The notes: generated from the letters alone by a model not told the origin. Shown: positions 6,660-15,287, counted from the first letter of the stretch. The stretch: 64,000 nt of DNA from Lactobacillus gasseri ATCC 33323 = JCM 1131 (GCF_000014425.1 NC_008530.1:1054001-1118000); one strand, 5' to 3'. Numbers and translations are program-made.

Positions 6660-8237
6660 ATGTCACTAAAGTTTGCTAACAAAAAGAAGCTAGCACTTTA
6701 TGTCTTTTTGGCCTGCATAAGTGCTTGTGGTAATGTCGTTATCGCTTATGTCACGAAGATTATGCTTAACAGCGCTCAATATCATCGTGGCTCATTAAAA
6801 CAGTTAATTCTTATTGCTGCGCTGGGAGCAGTATCACTCATCATTATTATGTTTCTTAATTTTGCTTATAGATATTTACGTTCCGATATTACACGTGATA
6901 TCAACTTGAATTTAAAAGAGAAAACTATCACTTATTTAATTGCTCAACAAAATGATTCACAAAAAGACGGTCTAAATTTAATGACCAATGATCTAAAGCA
7001 AATCGAATCACTAAAAATTACGAATGAATTAATGATTATTTCTGAGATTGCTGCTTTTGCAATTTCAATTTTTGTCGGTTTGATCAATTCCTGGCTTCTA
7101 ACTATCATTTTCGTTATTGCTACAATTATTCCTGGTTTTATTCAAAAGTTTTTCATTAAGGATATTCAAAATAAATCTGCTATCTGGGAAAAGCAAAACG
7201 CTGAATATACTCAGGCTACAGTTGATGCAATTAATGGATCAAAAACGGCCATGTTGTATGATGCACAAGTTCCTGTTATTTCTTATGTCATCAAGCAGGC
7301 AAAACAAATGGAAAATGCATTACGCAGTCTTAACTACACTCAAGGTGCCATTTCTACGCTAATTATTACCATTGCTGATATCTTCAGCTTTATTATTCCA
7401 TTCTTAGTAGGTGCCATTTTAATGTTTAATGGTCAAATTGGAGCTGGTACTTTAGTAATGATCGTGCAGCTATCCAACGATTTCATTAATCCAATTACAA
7501 TGATTCTTGATCAGCTTAATCAAATTCGATCTACTAAGCCTATTTGGGATAAAGTTCAAAAAGCAATCAACTTTAATAATAAAAATGAAACTGCTACAAA
7601 TCTATCTTTTAATCAGTTATCAGTTGAGAAATTAACATATACAATTGATGATAAAACTATCCTAAAGAACGTAAGCTTCACTGTTAATGCTAAAGAAAAA
7701 GTCCTTCTAATGGCGCCAAGTGGTTTTGGAAAAACAACTTTACTCCGACTTTTAGTAGGTCAATTAAAGCCAACAAGTGGTTCTATTATAATTGACCAAC
7801 AGAATTTAACTGGCAATTGGCAGAAATCGCACGATTACTTTAGCTATATCAATCAAAAGCCGTTCATGTTTGACCGCAGTCTACTTTTTAATCTAACTTT
7901 AGGTAAAAAGTATTCCAAAGAGGAATTAAAGAATGCTATTAAATTAGCTGGTCTAACAGAATTAGTCAAAGAAAAAGGACTTGACTACCAGGTTGGTCAG
8001 ACTGGTAATAGTCTCTCTGGTGGTCAAATCCAAAGAATCGAAATTGCCAGATCTATCTTAGCAAAGCGTCCAATTTTGCTAGCTGATGAAGCAACGAGTG
8101 CTTTAGATAATGAACTATCACTACAAATTCATCAGACTTTGCTGAAAAATTCAAATTTTGCAGTAATTGAAGTTGCTCATAAGATCTCCGACCAGGAAAA
8201 AGAAATGTTTGATAGGATTATTGACTTGAGCAAATAA
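6660..8237 (+). CDS. ABC half-transporter (fused membrane and ATPase domains)
   Basis: A 525-residue exporter subunit expected to work as a dimer. Residues 1 to about 310 hold the type-I exporter membrane domain with six hydrophobic segments; the ATPase domain follows with Walker A APSGFGKTT near residue 351, signature SLSGGQIQRIEIAR near 452, Walker B ILLADEATSALD near 472 and a switch histidine in EVAHKI. It resembles lactobacillus multidrug/peptide exporters; substrate unknown. The ribosome binding site is AGAAAGG. A second, distantly related half-transporter lies on the other strand at 8848-10455, separated by a nitroreductase, so the two could form a heterodimer, though they are not co-transcribed. 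Confidence 0.88.
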   Translation: MSLKFANKKKLALYVFLACISACGNVVIAYVTKIMLNSAQYHRGSLKQLILIAALGAVSLIIIMFLNFAYRYLRSDITRDINLNLKEKTITYLIAQQNDSQKDGLNLMTNDLKQIESLKITNELMIISEIAAFAISIFVGLINSWLLTIIFVIATIIPGFIQKFFIKDIQNKSAIWEKQNAEYTQATVDAINGSKTAMLYDAQVPVISYVIKQAKQMENALRSLNYTQGAISTLIITIADIFSFIIPFLVGAILMFNGQIGAGTLVMIVQLSNDFINPITMILDQLNQIRSTKPIWDKVQKAINFNNKNETATNLSFNQLSVEKLTYTIDDKTILKNVSFTVNAKEKVLLMAPSGFGKTTLLRLLVGQLKPTSGSIIIDQQNLTGNWQKSHDYFSYINQKPFMFDRSLLFNLTLGKKYSKEELKNAIKLAGLTELVKEKGLDYQVGQTGNSLSGGQIQRIEIARSILAKRPILLADEATSALDNELSLQIHQTLLKNSNFAVIEVAHKISDQEKEMFDRIIDLSK

Positions 8238-8271
8238 AAAACATTGGTCCAGTATCAGGATCAATGTTTTT
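8237..8271. terminator. Bidirectional terminator
   Basis: AAAAACATTG pairs with CAATGTTTTT and the inner GTCC with GGAT, giving a long stem with T runs on both strands. It separates the convergent ABC and nitroreductase genes. Confidence 0.75.
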
Positions 8272-8283
8272 TACTACCTTCAA

Positions 8284-8766
8284 TTATTTTCTTACAACTT
8301 TATAACGTTTTGATCTATCTTCTGGCTTTCCATTATTAGCTGGATAACCAATTGGCAAAAGTACAGAAGTTTCGCAGCCTTCATCCATTCCCAACTCTTT
8401 TTGAATTTCAGGGAATTTGTTCAGCGCAATTGCTCCGCCCATTACGTAAACAGAAGCTAACCCCAACTCGAAAGCTTCAACCATCACATTTTCTGCTGCT
8501 ACAGAAGCATCTCTTTCACCAAATTGACTATCTTTTTTAGTATTGATCATAAAGACAAGCGGTGCATTATAACAAGAATTGTTAGTATTATCTTCAATTT
8601 TCTTAAGAAGTTCTTGATCCGTAATTACGCTCAACTCCATAACATCAGTTTGATGCAGTGCACACGGCGCAGCTTGAAAAGCATCGATTAACTTTTGAAT
8701 CTTTTCTTCATCAACTTTTTCATTAGTATATTCTCTAACTGCTCTTCTTTCAAAAATTGCGTTCAT
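8284..8766 (-). CDS. Nitroreductase family protein
   Basis: A 160-residue FMN-dependent oxidoreductase of the nitroreductase fold. The start MNAIFERRAVREY gives the phosphate-binding RR-x-VR-x-Y motif, AAPCALHQTDVME corresponds to the usual 'APS-x-x-N-Q-QPW' loop in altered form, and the end carries LLPIGYPANNGKPEDRSKR typical for the family. It is shorter than the 200-residue average, as in the lactobacillus subgroup. A cre-like sequence with two mismatches lies upstream (8794-8807) but is too weak to claim. Electron acceptor unknown. Confidence 0.85.
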   Translation of the reverse strand: MNAIFERRAVREYTNEKVDEEKIQKLIDAFQAAPCALHQTDVMELSVITDQELLKKIEDNTNNSCYNAPLVFMINTKKDSQFGERDASVAAENVMVEAFELGLASVYVMGGAIALNKFPEIQKELGMDEGCETSVLLPIGYPANNGKPEDRSKRYKVVRK

Positions 8767-8847
8767 TGTCTACTCCTTAAATGAATATTTTTAATAAATC
8801 GCTTTCACAAATTTATTCTATTACACTAATATTTAATAAGCAATTTT

Positions 8848-10455
8848 TCAAATCTCAACAATCTGGTCAAAATCAGCCTTATTTTCATTATGAAGTTGAT
8901 GACTAACAAAAATTACAGTTACATCATCTAGCCCTAAAAAAGTATTCTCCACTTTAAGCGCTGTTTTCTTATCTAAATTACTAGTACTTTCATCAAGTAA
9001 AAATAGTTTTCTCTTTCTCAATAACCCTCTCGCCAAAGCAAGTCGCTGTTTTTGTCCACCAGAAAAATTGTTGCCATTTTCATTTATTTCTGTATCTAGT
9101 CCATCAGGTAAGTTACTTATTGTTTCCCATAAATTAGCCTTTTTGAGTGCATCGATTATTTCAATATCCGTAAAATGCTCTCCTAAGGTCAGGTTATAGC
9201 GCACAGTATCATTGAATAAATATGGCGTTTGCTCCACATAAAGTAAAATTTTCTGGAGAGCACTATACTTTATTCGATTTAATTCTACTTTATTTAGCTG
9301 AATCTCACCGGTATAACTTCTTATTTGTCCAGAAATAATTTTCATGAAAGTAGTTTTACCACTACCTGATTTACCATAAATCCCTACTTTTTGATTTTTG
9401 CAAATACGTAGATTTATCGGACGAGTAAACACTTCTCTATCTTGATACTTCTTTTGTAAGTTAATTACTTCTAAAGAATTAAACTTATTTTCAGTAAAAT
9501 CTTGTCCCTCTTCTTTATAGTTCTTTTTCTCAGTTAAATGATACTTATCAAAAATTGGTTCTAAAGCTGTCATTTCAGTCCATATTGGTGCAATCACAGC
9601 TAAAGAATTAAACACATTATAAGCCAAGTTTCCAGACGAACCTATTACACCTATTGAGATTATCTTTTCAAGTGCTAAATAGCCTGTCCATGCTTGAATT
9701 CCAACTTGACCTAAAATATTAGAAAAACCTGCAATATTATTTGCAATTGATTGATACTTTGCTTGCTTAACTTTTTTATTCATTAAAAGAAAGACTGCTT
9801 TAGTAATTCTAGTCTCCAGCTGATTTTCAACCCCAAAAATTGAAAAGGTATTAAATCCCCGCAAGCTATCATTAATTACGTTCAACAACTTTCCATTAGC
9901 CTTAGTCGTTGAAAGACTGGCACTGGCAAGCCTTTTATGAATAAGTTGCGGCAAAAATACTGTTAAGAGAGAAACTAAAGCAATAATTGGAATAAAGGTC
10001 CATGAAAATTTAGCTAAAGCAATCATTGAAAACAAGGGATCTGTAATAATTTGTACACTCTGCAAAATATTATAAAAGCCATCATTTTCTACCGTAGTCA
10101 CGTCATTAGTTAACCAAGAGGCATAGACTCCTGTGTCCTGCTTATTAAAATCTTCAATTGATTTTCCTGACAATTGACGGATAATATCTTTTCTCAAGTC
10201 TAAGCTTAAAAGTTGCACTGTCTTAGCCATCTGAATTTGCATTAACACTAAGAAAACAGACAAAATTGCAAACACTACAATATCAATTATTACCCAATTA
10301 AAGAAGCCATGAAATTCTAACTTAATTAAGGCGTTAAAAATATTTACGTTAATTAAAGCGTGCGTCACTCTTAGAGCCGAAGTAATAATAGTTAAAACAA
10401 TTACAACTCCTACTGCTCCCGGTCTTTTTCTTAAATAATGAAATAAGTAATTCAT
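8848..10455 (-). CDS. ABC half-transporter next to an Rgg regulator
   Basis: A 535-residue exporter subunit with six membrane segments in the first 300 residues and an ATPase domain with Walker A GIYGKSGSGKTTFM near residue 360, signature NFSGGQKQRLALARG near 465, Walker B LFLLDESTSNLD near 485 and FVSHQ. I chose ATG 10453-10455 because GAGGTGAA is just upstream and the product then starts MNYLFHYLRKRPG like other exporters. The preceding gene on the same strand encodes an Rgg regulator 91 bases upstream; between them are a direct repeat TTGTCGTA and an inverted repeat over the ribosome binding site. Export of a peptide or drug is likely; the cargo is unknown. Confidence 0.88.
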   Translation of the reverse strand: MNYLFHYLRKRPGAVGVVIVLTIITSALRVTHALINVNIFNALIKLEFHGFFNWVIIDIVVFAILSVFLVLMQIQMAKTVQLLSLDLRKDIIRQLSGKSIEDFNKQDTGVYASWLTNDVTTVENDGFYNILQSVQIITDPLFSMIALAKFSWTFIPIIALVSLLTVFLPQLIHKRLASASLSTTKANGKLLNVINDSLRGFNTFSIFGVENQLETRITKAVFLLMNKKVKQAKYQSIANNIAGFSNILGQVGIQAWTGYLALEKIISIGVIGSSGNLAYNVFNSLAVIAPIWTEMTALEPIFDKYHLTEKKNYKEEGQDFTENKFNSLEVINLQKKYQDREVFTRPINLRICKNQKVGIYGKSGSGKTTFMKIISGQIRSYTGEIQLNKVELNRIKYSALQKILLYVEQTPYLFNDTVRYNLTLGEHFTDIEIIDALKKANLWETISNLPDGLDTEINENGNNFSGGQKQRLALARGLLRKRKLFLLDESTSNLDKKTALKVENTFLGLDDVTVIFVSHQLHNENKADFDQIVEI

Positions 10456-10456
10456 T

Positions 10457-10488
10457 TTGTTCACCTCGTTGCAGTTATTATTGAACAA
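10457..10488 (-). promoter_or_regulatory. Inverted repeat covering the ABC transporter ribosome binding site
   Basis: TTGTTCA (10457-10463) and TGAACAA (10482-10488) are perfect complements. In the minus-strand RNA this hairpin would pair the 3' part of the Shine-Dalgarno GAGGUGA with upstream sequence. Translational control is inference. Confidence 0.35.
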
Positions 10489-10509
10489 GGTAAATAAGAA
10501 AAGATTTCT

Positions 10510-10537
10510 TTGTCGTAATAGAAATTGTATTGTCGTA
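10510..10537 (-). promoter_or_regulatory. Direct repeat, candidate Rgg operator
   Basis: TTGTCGTA occurs at 10510-10517 and again at 10530-10537, 20 bases apart, so on the same face of the helix, in the short gap between the rgg gene and the exporter gene. Two-turn spacing of short repeats fits binding of a dimeric activator. That the adjacent Rgg protein binds here is inference. Confidence 0.4.
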
Positions 10538-10546
10538 TACGCACAT

Positions 10547-11365
10547 TTAGCTATTTAAATGAGGTAAAACAGAAACGAAATCTTTCCATCCTGCTTTTTC
10601 AAGAACATCACTAATAACTTTTACTTCATCTGCATTTTTATTAAAAACTGCTTGATAATAATTTTTAAGTATTTTAACTAACAGCAATTCCGAAGCATTT
10701 GAAAGTTTAGAAATATATTGGAGTGGTTGTTTTATTAATTCAGGTGTGTTGTGCTCATAACACTTATCTAAAAAATTAATACAAATGCCCCCTAAGATCT
10801 CCTGCGTTTTTATTGGTAACTCAGCTGGCTGGTGATACTTAGCCAAAATTGCATTTACTAAAAAACTAAGCTCATCTATATCGTAAACACGAATTGTTTC
10901 TCTAAACAACTGCAGTGAATTTTCATTCCAATTATTATCTTGAAAAACAAACTTCTTTAGATCATTTTTTAATTCAGCTGGAATATCAGCTGCTTTTGTT
11001 AAATAAACATTCAAAACCAAGTCAATTTGCAGCTGATAATACTTCTTTTGTCTCGAATCCGGTAATTGATCAATATCTTTTTTGATTGTCAAAAGTTCTT
11101 GCTTGTCTTTCTTCTCATACGCATCCCCTATTTCTTTTAGAAAATCTCTCTTTTCCTGTGAATTAAAATTAGAAAAATGAACAAAGAAAGCTGAGCTATC
11201 AATATGATGTCTGTTGAGAATAGCGATCAATTCATCCGCACTAATTTGATGAATGTTTCGTTCCACTTTTGAATAATAAGACGTTGAAACAATGTCAGCT
11301 GCCATCTCTGTTTGAGTTAAACCAAGGGATTGTCTTGTTTGTTTTAACAACTCGCCAATAGTCAT
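10547..11365 (-). CDS. Rgg/GadR/MutR family transcriptional regulator
   Basis: A 272-residue regulator with an N-terminal XRE-type helix-turn-helix (MTIGELLKQTRQSLGLTQTEMA, then SKVERNIHQISADELIAIL) and a C-terminal helical repeat region of about 200 residues like the TPR-type peptide-sensing domain of Rgg proteins. Members respond to short peptide pheromones in streptococci and control adjacent genes, often exporters or bacteriocins. The ribosome binding site is GAGGTGGG. It is upstream of, and co-oriented with, the ABC exporter at 8848-10455. I found no convincing SHP-like pheromone ORF in the gaps on either side. Confidence 0.85.
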   Translation of the reverse strand: MTIGELLKQTRQSLGLTQTEMAADIVSTSYYSKVERNIHQISADELIAILNRHHIDSSAFFVHFSNFNSQEKRDFLKEIGDAYEKKDKQELLTIKKDIDQLPDSRQKKYYQLQIDLVLNVYLTKAADIPAELKNDLKKFVFQDNNWNENSLQLFRETIRVYDIDELSFLVNAILAKYHQPAELPIKTQEILGGICINFLDKCYEHNTPELIKQPLQYISKLSNASELLLVKILKNYYQAVFNKNADEVKVISDVLEKAGWKDFVSVLPHLNS

Positions 11366-11519
11366 TACATGCCCACCTCGTCCTCTATTTTCTACAATTA
11401 TAATCGATTTTTTATCAGCTTAAATAATTTTTATCTGAAAAATATTTTAAAAACTATTTCATTTTACTAAAAATATTGGGATAATATAAGTCAAAATTAA
11501 GAAAAGGAGTTAAAGTATT

Positions 11520-12395
11520 ATGTTAATGCGAATTTTACTAATTGTTTTGGTGATTTTAGTTTTAGTTCTATTAGCTTTAAGCTTTCATATTGTTCCGCAA
11601 AACTATGAAGGTTTAGTTGAAACTTTAGGTAAGTATTCACGAACTGTAAAAGCAGGCTTTGTGATGATTTTTCCTGGAGTTCAAAGAATTAGAAAAGTGT
11701 CGCTAGCTCTTCAACCTTTAGAAATTTCTAAATACCGAATTATTACTAAAGATAACGCTGAAATTACTACTAGTCTGACTTTAAACTATCTTGTCACTGA
11801 CTCTTATAAGTACTTCTACAACAACACTGATTCTGTTGAATCAATGGTGCAATTAATTCGTGGGCACCTTCGTGATATTATTGGCCGAATGGAATTAAAC
11901 GAAGCTCTAGGTTCAACTAGTCAGATTAACGCACAACTTGCCGAAGCAATTGGCGATTTGACTGACATTTATGGTATTCGCGTTGTTCGTGTCAATGTTG
12001 ACGAATTGCTTCCTAGTCCTGAAATTCAAAAGGCAATGGATAAGCAATTAACGGCTGATCGTGAAAAAACAGCGGCAATTGCACGTGCTGAAGGTGAAGC
12101 CAGAAATATCGAATTAACTACTAAGGCGAAAAATGATGCCTTAGTTGCTACAGCCAAAGCGAATGCAGAAGCAATCAAAACTCAAGCTGATGCCGATGCT
12201 TACAGAATTAAGAAATTACAAGAATCACTTGATAGCGCTGGCGAGGGCTACTTTAGAAATCAAAGTCTTGATAGCTTCAACCAACTTGCTCAGGGTCCTA
12301 ACAATTTAATCGTTGTTGATAAGGATGAAATTAGCAATTTAGGAAAAATTCCAGCTGCTAAAAAAATCTGGGACCAAAGCAAAAAAGAAGATTAA
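11520..12395 (+). CDS. SPFH domain (stomatin/prohibitin-like) membrane protein
   Basis: A 291-residue protein with one N-terminal membrane helix (ILLIVLVILVLVLLALSF), an SPFH/Band-7 domain (QNYEGLVETLGKYSRTVKAGFVMIFPG onward) and a C-terminal alanine-rich coiled coil (AIARAEGEARNIELTTKAKNDALVATAKA). Proteins of this class oligomerise as membrane scaffolds, often regulating membrane proteases such as FtsH. Preceded by AAAAGGAG and a likely -10 GATAATATA near 11480. Its own terminator follows, so it is a single-gene unit. Confidence 0.88.
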   Translation: MLMRILLIVLVILVLVLLALSFHIVPQNYEGLVETLGKYSRTVKAGFVMIFPGVQRIRKVSLALQPLEISKYRIITKDNAEITTSLTLNYLVTDSYKYFYNNTDSVESMVQLIRGHLRDIIGRMELNEALGSTSQINAQLAEAIGDLTDIYGIRVVRVNVDELLPSPEIQKAMDKQLTADREKTAAIARAEGEARNIELTTKAKNDALVATAKANAEAIKTQADADAYRIKKLQESLDSAGEGYFRNQSLDSFNQLAQGPNNLIVVDKDEISNLGKIPAAKKIWDQSKKED

Positions 12396-12402
12396 GAAAA
12401 CA

Positions 12403-12434
12403 AAGACTTCTAACTTTTTTGAGCTAGAGGCCTT
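12403..12434 (+). terminator. Terminator after the SPFH gene
   Basis: AAGACTTCTA (12403-12412) pairs with TAGAGGCCTT (12425-12434) with one mismatch and G-U pairs, followed by TTTTA. Confidence 0.55.
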
Positions 12435-12475
12435 TTATCTTATAAAGATGTATTTAACTTGGAAAGGAAAACAGA

Positions 12476-13285
12476 ATGAAAATCAACCGCAAAGAATTAA
12501 GAAAAATTGCTTGCAAGCAGCTTAAAGGCAACTGGCTATGGGTAATTGGATTGTTAATCATTCCTGGAATTATTAATTTATTTCTCGAATATATAACTAA
12601 TTATGTCTGGACCGGTAGTTTGAATACTAATAATCTTTCTCTTATTTCATGGTGGCAAGGCTTAGGCTGGAGCATATTCACTATAATTACCGCCTTAATT
12701 GCTACGATGATTGCCTGGGGAGTTCAATATGCAACGTTAGCTTTTAGAGATACAGGTAAAAAGCCAAATGTTTTTAAAGCAATGTTTTCTAGTTTTACTA
12801 ATGGCTATTTCTTTAAAACATTCCTAACTAGCTTACTAACTACTCTATTTACTTTCTTCTGGGGACTTTTATTAATAGTTCCAGGCATTATTAAAAGTTT
12901 TTCCTACGCAATGACGCCTTACATTATGAAAGATATGATTGATTCAAAACACGAAATGACTGCAACAGAAGCAATCAGTGAGTCACGCAAGATCATGAAA
13001 GGTAATAAAACCACTTTATTCATCATTTGGTTAACTTTCAATATTTGGTATTTTATTATTGGTTTAGCTGGAATAGCTATTGCTTTTCTTTACCTGAAAC
13101 CATTTAATAAACCATTAGCTGATCTCATCTTCCAAGCATTGATTGCATATTTAATTGCAATTATTCTAATCGCTATCATCAACTTTCTACTTTCCCTTTA
13201 CCTTCAACCGTATTATCGTCAAACTGTTGCCAACTTTTACCGCAACTTAGTAGGCGATAAATATCTTAGAAAAGATAATAATTAA
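12476..13285 (+). CDS. DUF975 family integral membrane protein
   Basis: A 269-residue polytopic protein of the DUF975 family. It begins with the family's basic motif (MKINRKELRKIACKQLKGNW) followed by about six hydrophobic segments, and has the characteristic cytoplasmic stretch ATEAISESRKIMKGNKTTLFI before the later helices. No enzymatic activity is known; members are common in lactobacilli and streptococci. Ribosome binding site GGAAAGGA. Ends at a strong bidirectional terminator. Confidence 0.82.
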   Translation: MKINRKELRKIACKQLKGNWLWVIGLLIIPGIINLFLEYITNYVWTGSLNTNNLSLISWWQGLGWSIFTIITALIATMIAWGVQYATLAFRDTGKKPNVFKAMFSSFTNGYFFKTFLTSLLTTLFTFFWGLLLIVPGIIKSFSYAMTPYIMKDMIDSKHEMTATEAISESRKIMKGNKTTLFIIWLTFNIWYFIIGLAGIAIAFLYLKPFNKPLADLIFQALIAYLIAIILIAIINFLLSLYLQPYYRQTVANFYRNLVGDKYLRKDNN

Positions 13286-13297
13286 ATAAGATGGCAA

Positions 13298-13334
13298 AAA
13301 TACGATCTAAGACTCAATGCCCTAGATCGTATTT
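13298..13334. terminator. Bidirectional terminator
   Basis: AAATACGATCTA (13298-13309) and TAGATCGTATTT (13323-13334) form a perfect 12-bp stem between convergent genes. Confidence 0.75.
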
Positions 13335-13346
13335 CTTCTTTTGTCA

Positions 13347-13805
13347 TCAAACAGCCGTCCATTTCTTATTGTGAAAATGAGTAAACAAATTCTTATTTTC
13401 TCTTAAAAGTTGCACAATTCCCTGCTTATCTATTAATTCTATTTGATTATCCTTTAAAAACTGTATAATTGTAGCAAGCTTTTGATAGTCAGTATTCCCT
13501 AAAGACAATATGTATTTCTGTCCATCTTTTGTATCAAGATATAAGTTAAGATAATCTGGGTTAAAATCAACAAGACTGATTCTGATATTTTTCTTATATA
13601 CAATTTCCGCATTTCCAATATTAGCTAGTTTTATCACTTGCTCATCTTTTTTATGTAAGCCTAAAAGCTGCATTAACTTAATACCATCATTATTGCTATA
13701 AGAAGTAATCTTTACTTCTTCCTTATTAATCCTCCAATAAGAATTGAAATATGTCGGTAAAGTAATAAAAATTCTAGAGTTAAGACAATTATAAATACCC
13801 ACCAA
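13347..13805 (-). CDS. C-terminal part of a probably frameshifted membrane-anchored protein
   Basis: This open frame (152 codons at its longest, from a TTG) encodes a soluble-looking domain with NKEEVKITSYSNNDGIKLM, LLGLHKKDEQVIKLANIGNAE and QKYILSLGNTDYQKLATII. Its first 25 or so codons lie inside the frame of the preceding small membrane ORF and read unlike protein, and no good ribosome binding site precedes any start. Joining the frames near GGLI and NKEEVKI would give one protein of about 190 residues: two membrane helices followed by this domain. I therefore regard it as the 3' half of a gene broken by a one-base deletion near 13712-13735. Family not recognised. Confidence 0.5.
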   Translation of the reverse strand: MVGIYNCLNSRIFITLPTYFNSYWRINKEEVKITSYSNNDGIKLMQLLGLHKKDEQVIKLANIGNAEIVYKKNIRISLVDFNPDYLNLYLDTKDGQKYILSLGNTDYQKLATIIQFLKDNQIELIDKQGIVQLLRENKNLFTHFHNKKWTAV

Positions 13806-13921
13806 GGCAAATAGCTAAAGCCAGTAACAAATAATGAAAGTATAACAATTGCAGCTGCTCCAATTAAAACACGGCTAATTTTTACCGGTTTACCAATAAC
13901 GATTTCATTTATATTTTTCAT
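13712..13921 (-). CDS. N-terminal part of a probably frameshifted membrane protein
   Basis: Sixty-nine codons with a good ribosome binding site (AGAAGGCGA) before ATG 13919-13921. The product MKNINEIVIGKPVKISRVL is followed by two hydrophobic segments (LIGAAAIVILSLFVTGF and WWVFIIVLTLEFLLLYRHISILIGGLI) and then stops at RKK. The next frame continues at once with charged, folded-looking sequence, so this looks like the 5' half of a longer gene. It could instead be a genuine small membrane protein followed by a coupled gene. Confidence 0.5.
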   Translation of the reverse strand: MKNINEIVIGKPVKISRVLIGAAAIVILSLFVTGFSYLPWWVFIIVLTLEFLLLYRHISILIGGLIRKK

Positions 13922-14005
13922 TTCAATCGCCTTCTTTTATTATCATTTATATTATCAAGCGCTTTCAAGAAAATACTACTATAATAAATAATCAAGGAGT
14001 TAATT

Positions 14006-14551
14006 ATGGAAAAAGTTAGCTTAACCCAATTTACAGAAAACTCATTAAAAGGAATTTGGCAACAAGGCTTCTCAGCCGATCAGCCTGAATGGACCAAATT
14101 TAATGCACCATACTTTAACGATTATCAGAAATTTAGTGATTTTGAATCATTCAAGGACAGCACCATTGCCAAATTTTTATTAAGTGAAGATTGTCGCTGC
14201 ATTATAGTTAACAAGCAGCCAATCGGTATGGTTTCAAAAGATTGGATTGATGAACAAACGCGCTGGCTTGAAATCGGAATTGTAATCTATGATTCAAGCA
14301 AATGGAGTGGTGGCTATGGCACAACTGCGCTACGAATTTGGATTAATCACATTTTTCAAAATACTGATAAGTTGGAACACATTGGATTAACAACCTGGTC
14401 TGGTAATCCCTCGATGATGCGTGTTGCAGAAAAACTCGGATTTCAAAAAGAAGCTCAAATCAGAAAAGTACGGTATTACAATGGTAAATATTATGACTCT
14501 ATGAAATATGGGATTTTAAGGGATGAATGGGAAAATGTCTGTAAGAATTAA
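14006..14551 (+). CDS. GNAT N-acetyltransferase, RimJ/RimL type
   Basis: A 181-residue acetyl-CoA-dependent N-acetyltransferase of the ribosomal-protein/spermidine class. The acetyl-CoA site is visible as WLEIGIVIYDSSKWSGGYGTTALRIWINHIF, followed by HIGLTTWSGNPSMMRVAEKLGFQKEAQIRKVRYYNGKYYDS, the conserved C-terminal motif. Ribosome binding site AAGGAG. The next gene starts inside its last codons (about 17 bases overlap), so the pair is coupled. The acceptor is unknown. Confidence 0.85.
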   Translation: MEKVSLTQFTENSLKGIWQQGFSADQPEWTKFNAPYFNDYQKFSDFESFKDSTIAKFLLSEDCRCIIVNKQPIGMVSKDWIDEQTRWLEIGIVIYDSSKWSGGYGTTALRIWINHIFQNTDKLEHIGLTTWSGNPSMMRVAEKLGFQKEAQIRKVRYYNGKYYDSMKYGILRDEWENVCKN

Positions 14552-15251
14552 AAAGATCAAAGATAATCAATATCATGTTTGGTGCGATGAACAAAACATA
14601 GGTACTATTACTACTTATCATAATGAATTTCATAATAAGTATCTTTACCTAGAATTTAACCTGAGCAAATACCCTATTTACTTTCCATTTAGTGAAATCA
14701 AACAAATCGAAGGTAAATCACTTCAAGTAATGACTGATTCAACTAATACTGATTTAGTCCACTTATTGCTTCAAAATGGATTTAAATGTAAACGTCATTG
14801 TTATACTCCAAAAGTAACTAAAAACGATTTGAGGGTAAAACTAAATTCTAATTGTTCTCTGTATACCTTTGATATTAACAATAAAAAATATGACATACTT
14901 TGTCATCTACTATATAAATATTACCAAGCAATGCATCAATCCGTATCTCCGCTAACTGTTTCTGAGAATACTTTTGTTAAAGAAGTTCCGACCCAAACTG
15001 GCTACTATAGTACAAATGAAGATGGGAAAATTGAAAACCTAATTTTTACTGAGAAAAACGAGATAGCTTATATTTGTTCATTCAGTGAAAAATCTTGCAA
15101 TCTATTCATTCAAGCTATTTTAAGTAAAATGTTTAGTAAATATTCTGCGATTTTCTTTGAAGCAGACGACACAGATTGGTCTGCAACTAAGTTACTTGAT
15201 TGCTTTAATGTCGATAAAGAAAATAGTTTTAATACTTATATTTATATATGA
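14535..15251 (+). CDS. Unknown protein coupled to a GNAT gene
   Basis: About 238 residues, not recognised as a named family. The N-terminal half (VRIKKIKDNQYHVWCDEQNIGTI) starts with strand patterns like a degenerate acetyltransferase, with VHLLLQNGFKCKRHCYTP resembling the GNAT C-terminal 'LL-x-x-GF' element; the second half (LSKMFSKYSAIFFEADDTDWSATKLLDCF) again looks GNAT-like. It may be a tandem-GNAT protein that has lost key residues. An in-frame ATG at 14523 would add four residues. It overlaps the preceding acetyltransferase and is closed by a terminator. Confidence 0.6.
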   Translation: MSVRIKKIKDNQYHVWCDEQNIGTITTYHNEFHNKYLYLEFNLSKYPIYFPFSEIKQIEGKSLQVMTDSTNTDLVHLLLQNGFKCKRHCYTPKVTKNDLRVKLNSNCSLYTFDINNKKYDILCHLLYKYYQAMHQSVSPLTVSENTFVKEVPTQTGYYSTNEDGKIENLIFTEKNEIAYICSFSEKSCNLFIQAILSKMFSKYSAIFFEADDTDWSATKLLDCFNVDKENSFNTYIYI

Positions 15252-15252
15252 A

Positions 15253-15280
15253 AAAAGCCATCGCAAAAGCGATGGTTTTA
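15253..15280. terminator. Bidirectional terminator
   Basis: CCATCGC and GCGATGG, extended by A/T pairs, enclose an AAAA loop between the convergent genes. Confidence 0.75.
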
Positions 15281-15287
15281 TTTTGAA

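Noticed and set aside
8794-8807. cre-like sequence before the nitroreductase at 8284-8766
   Set aside because: Two mismatches, both at the invariant CA end.
11366-11519. Search for a short hydrophobic peptide (SHP-like pheromone) beside rgg
   Set aside because: No ORF of 15-35 codons with a ribosome binding site and a hydrophobic C-terminus was found here or in 10456-10546.
13954-13967. cre-like AAGCGCTT core before the GNAT gene at 14006
   Set aside because: Three mismatches in the outer half-site against the CcpA consensus.
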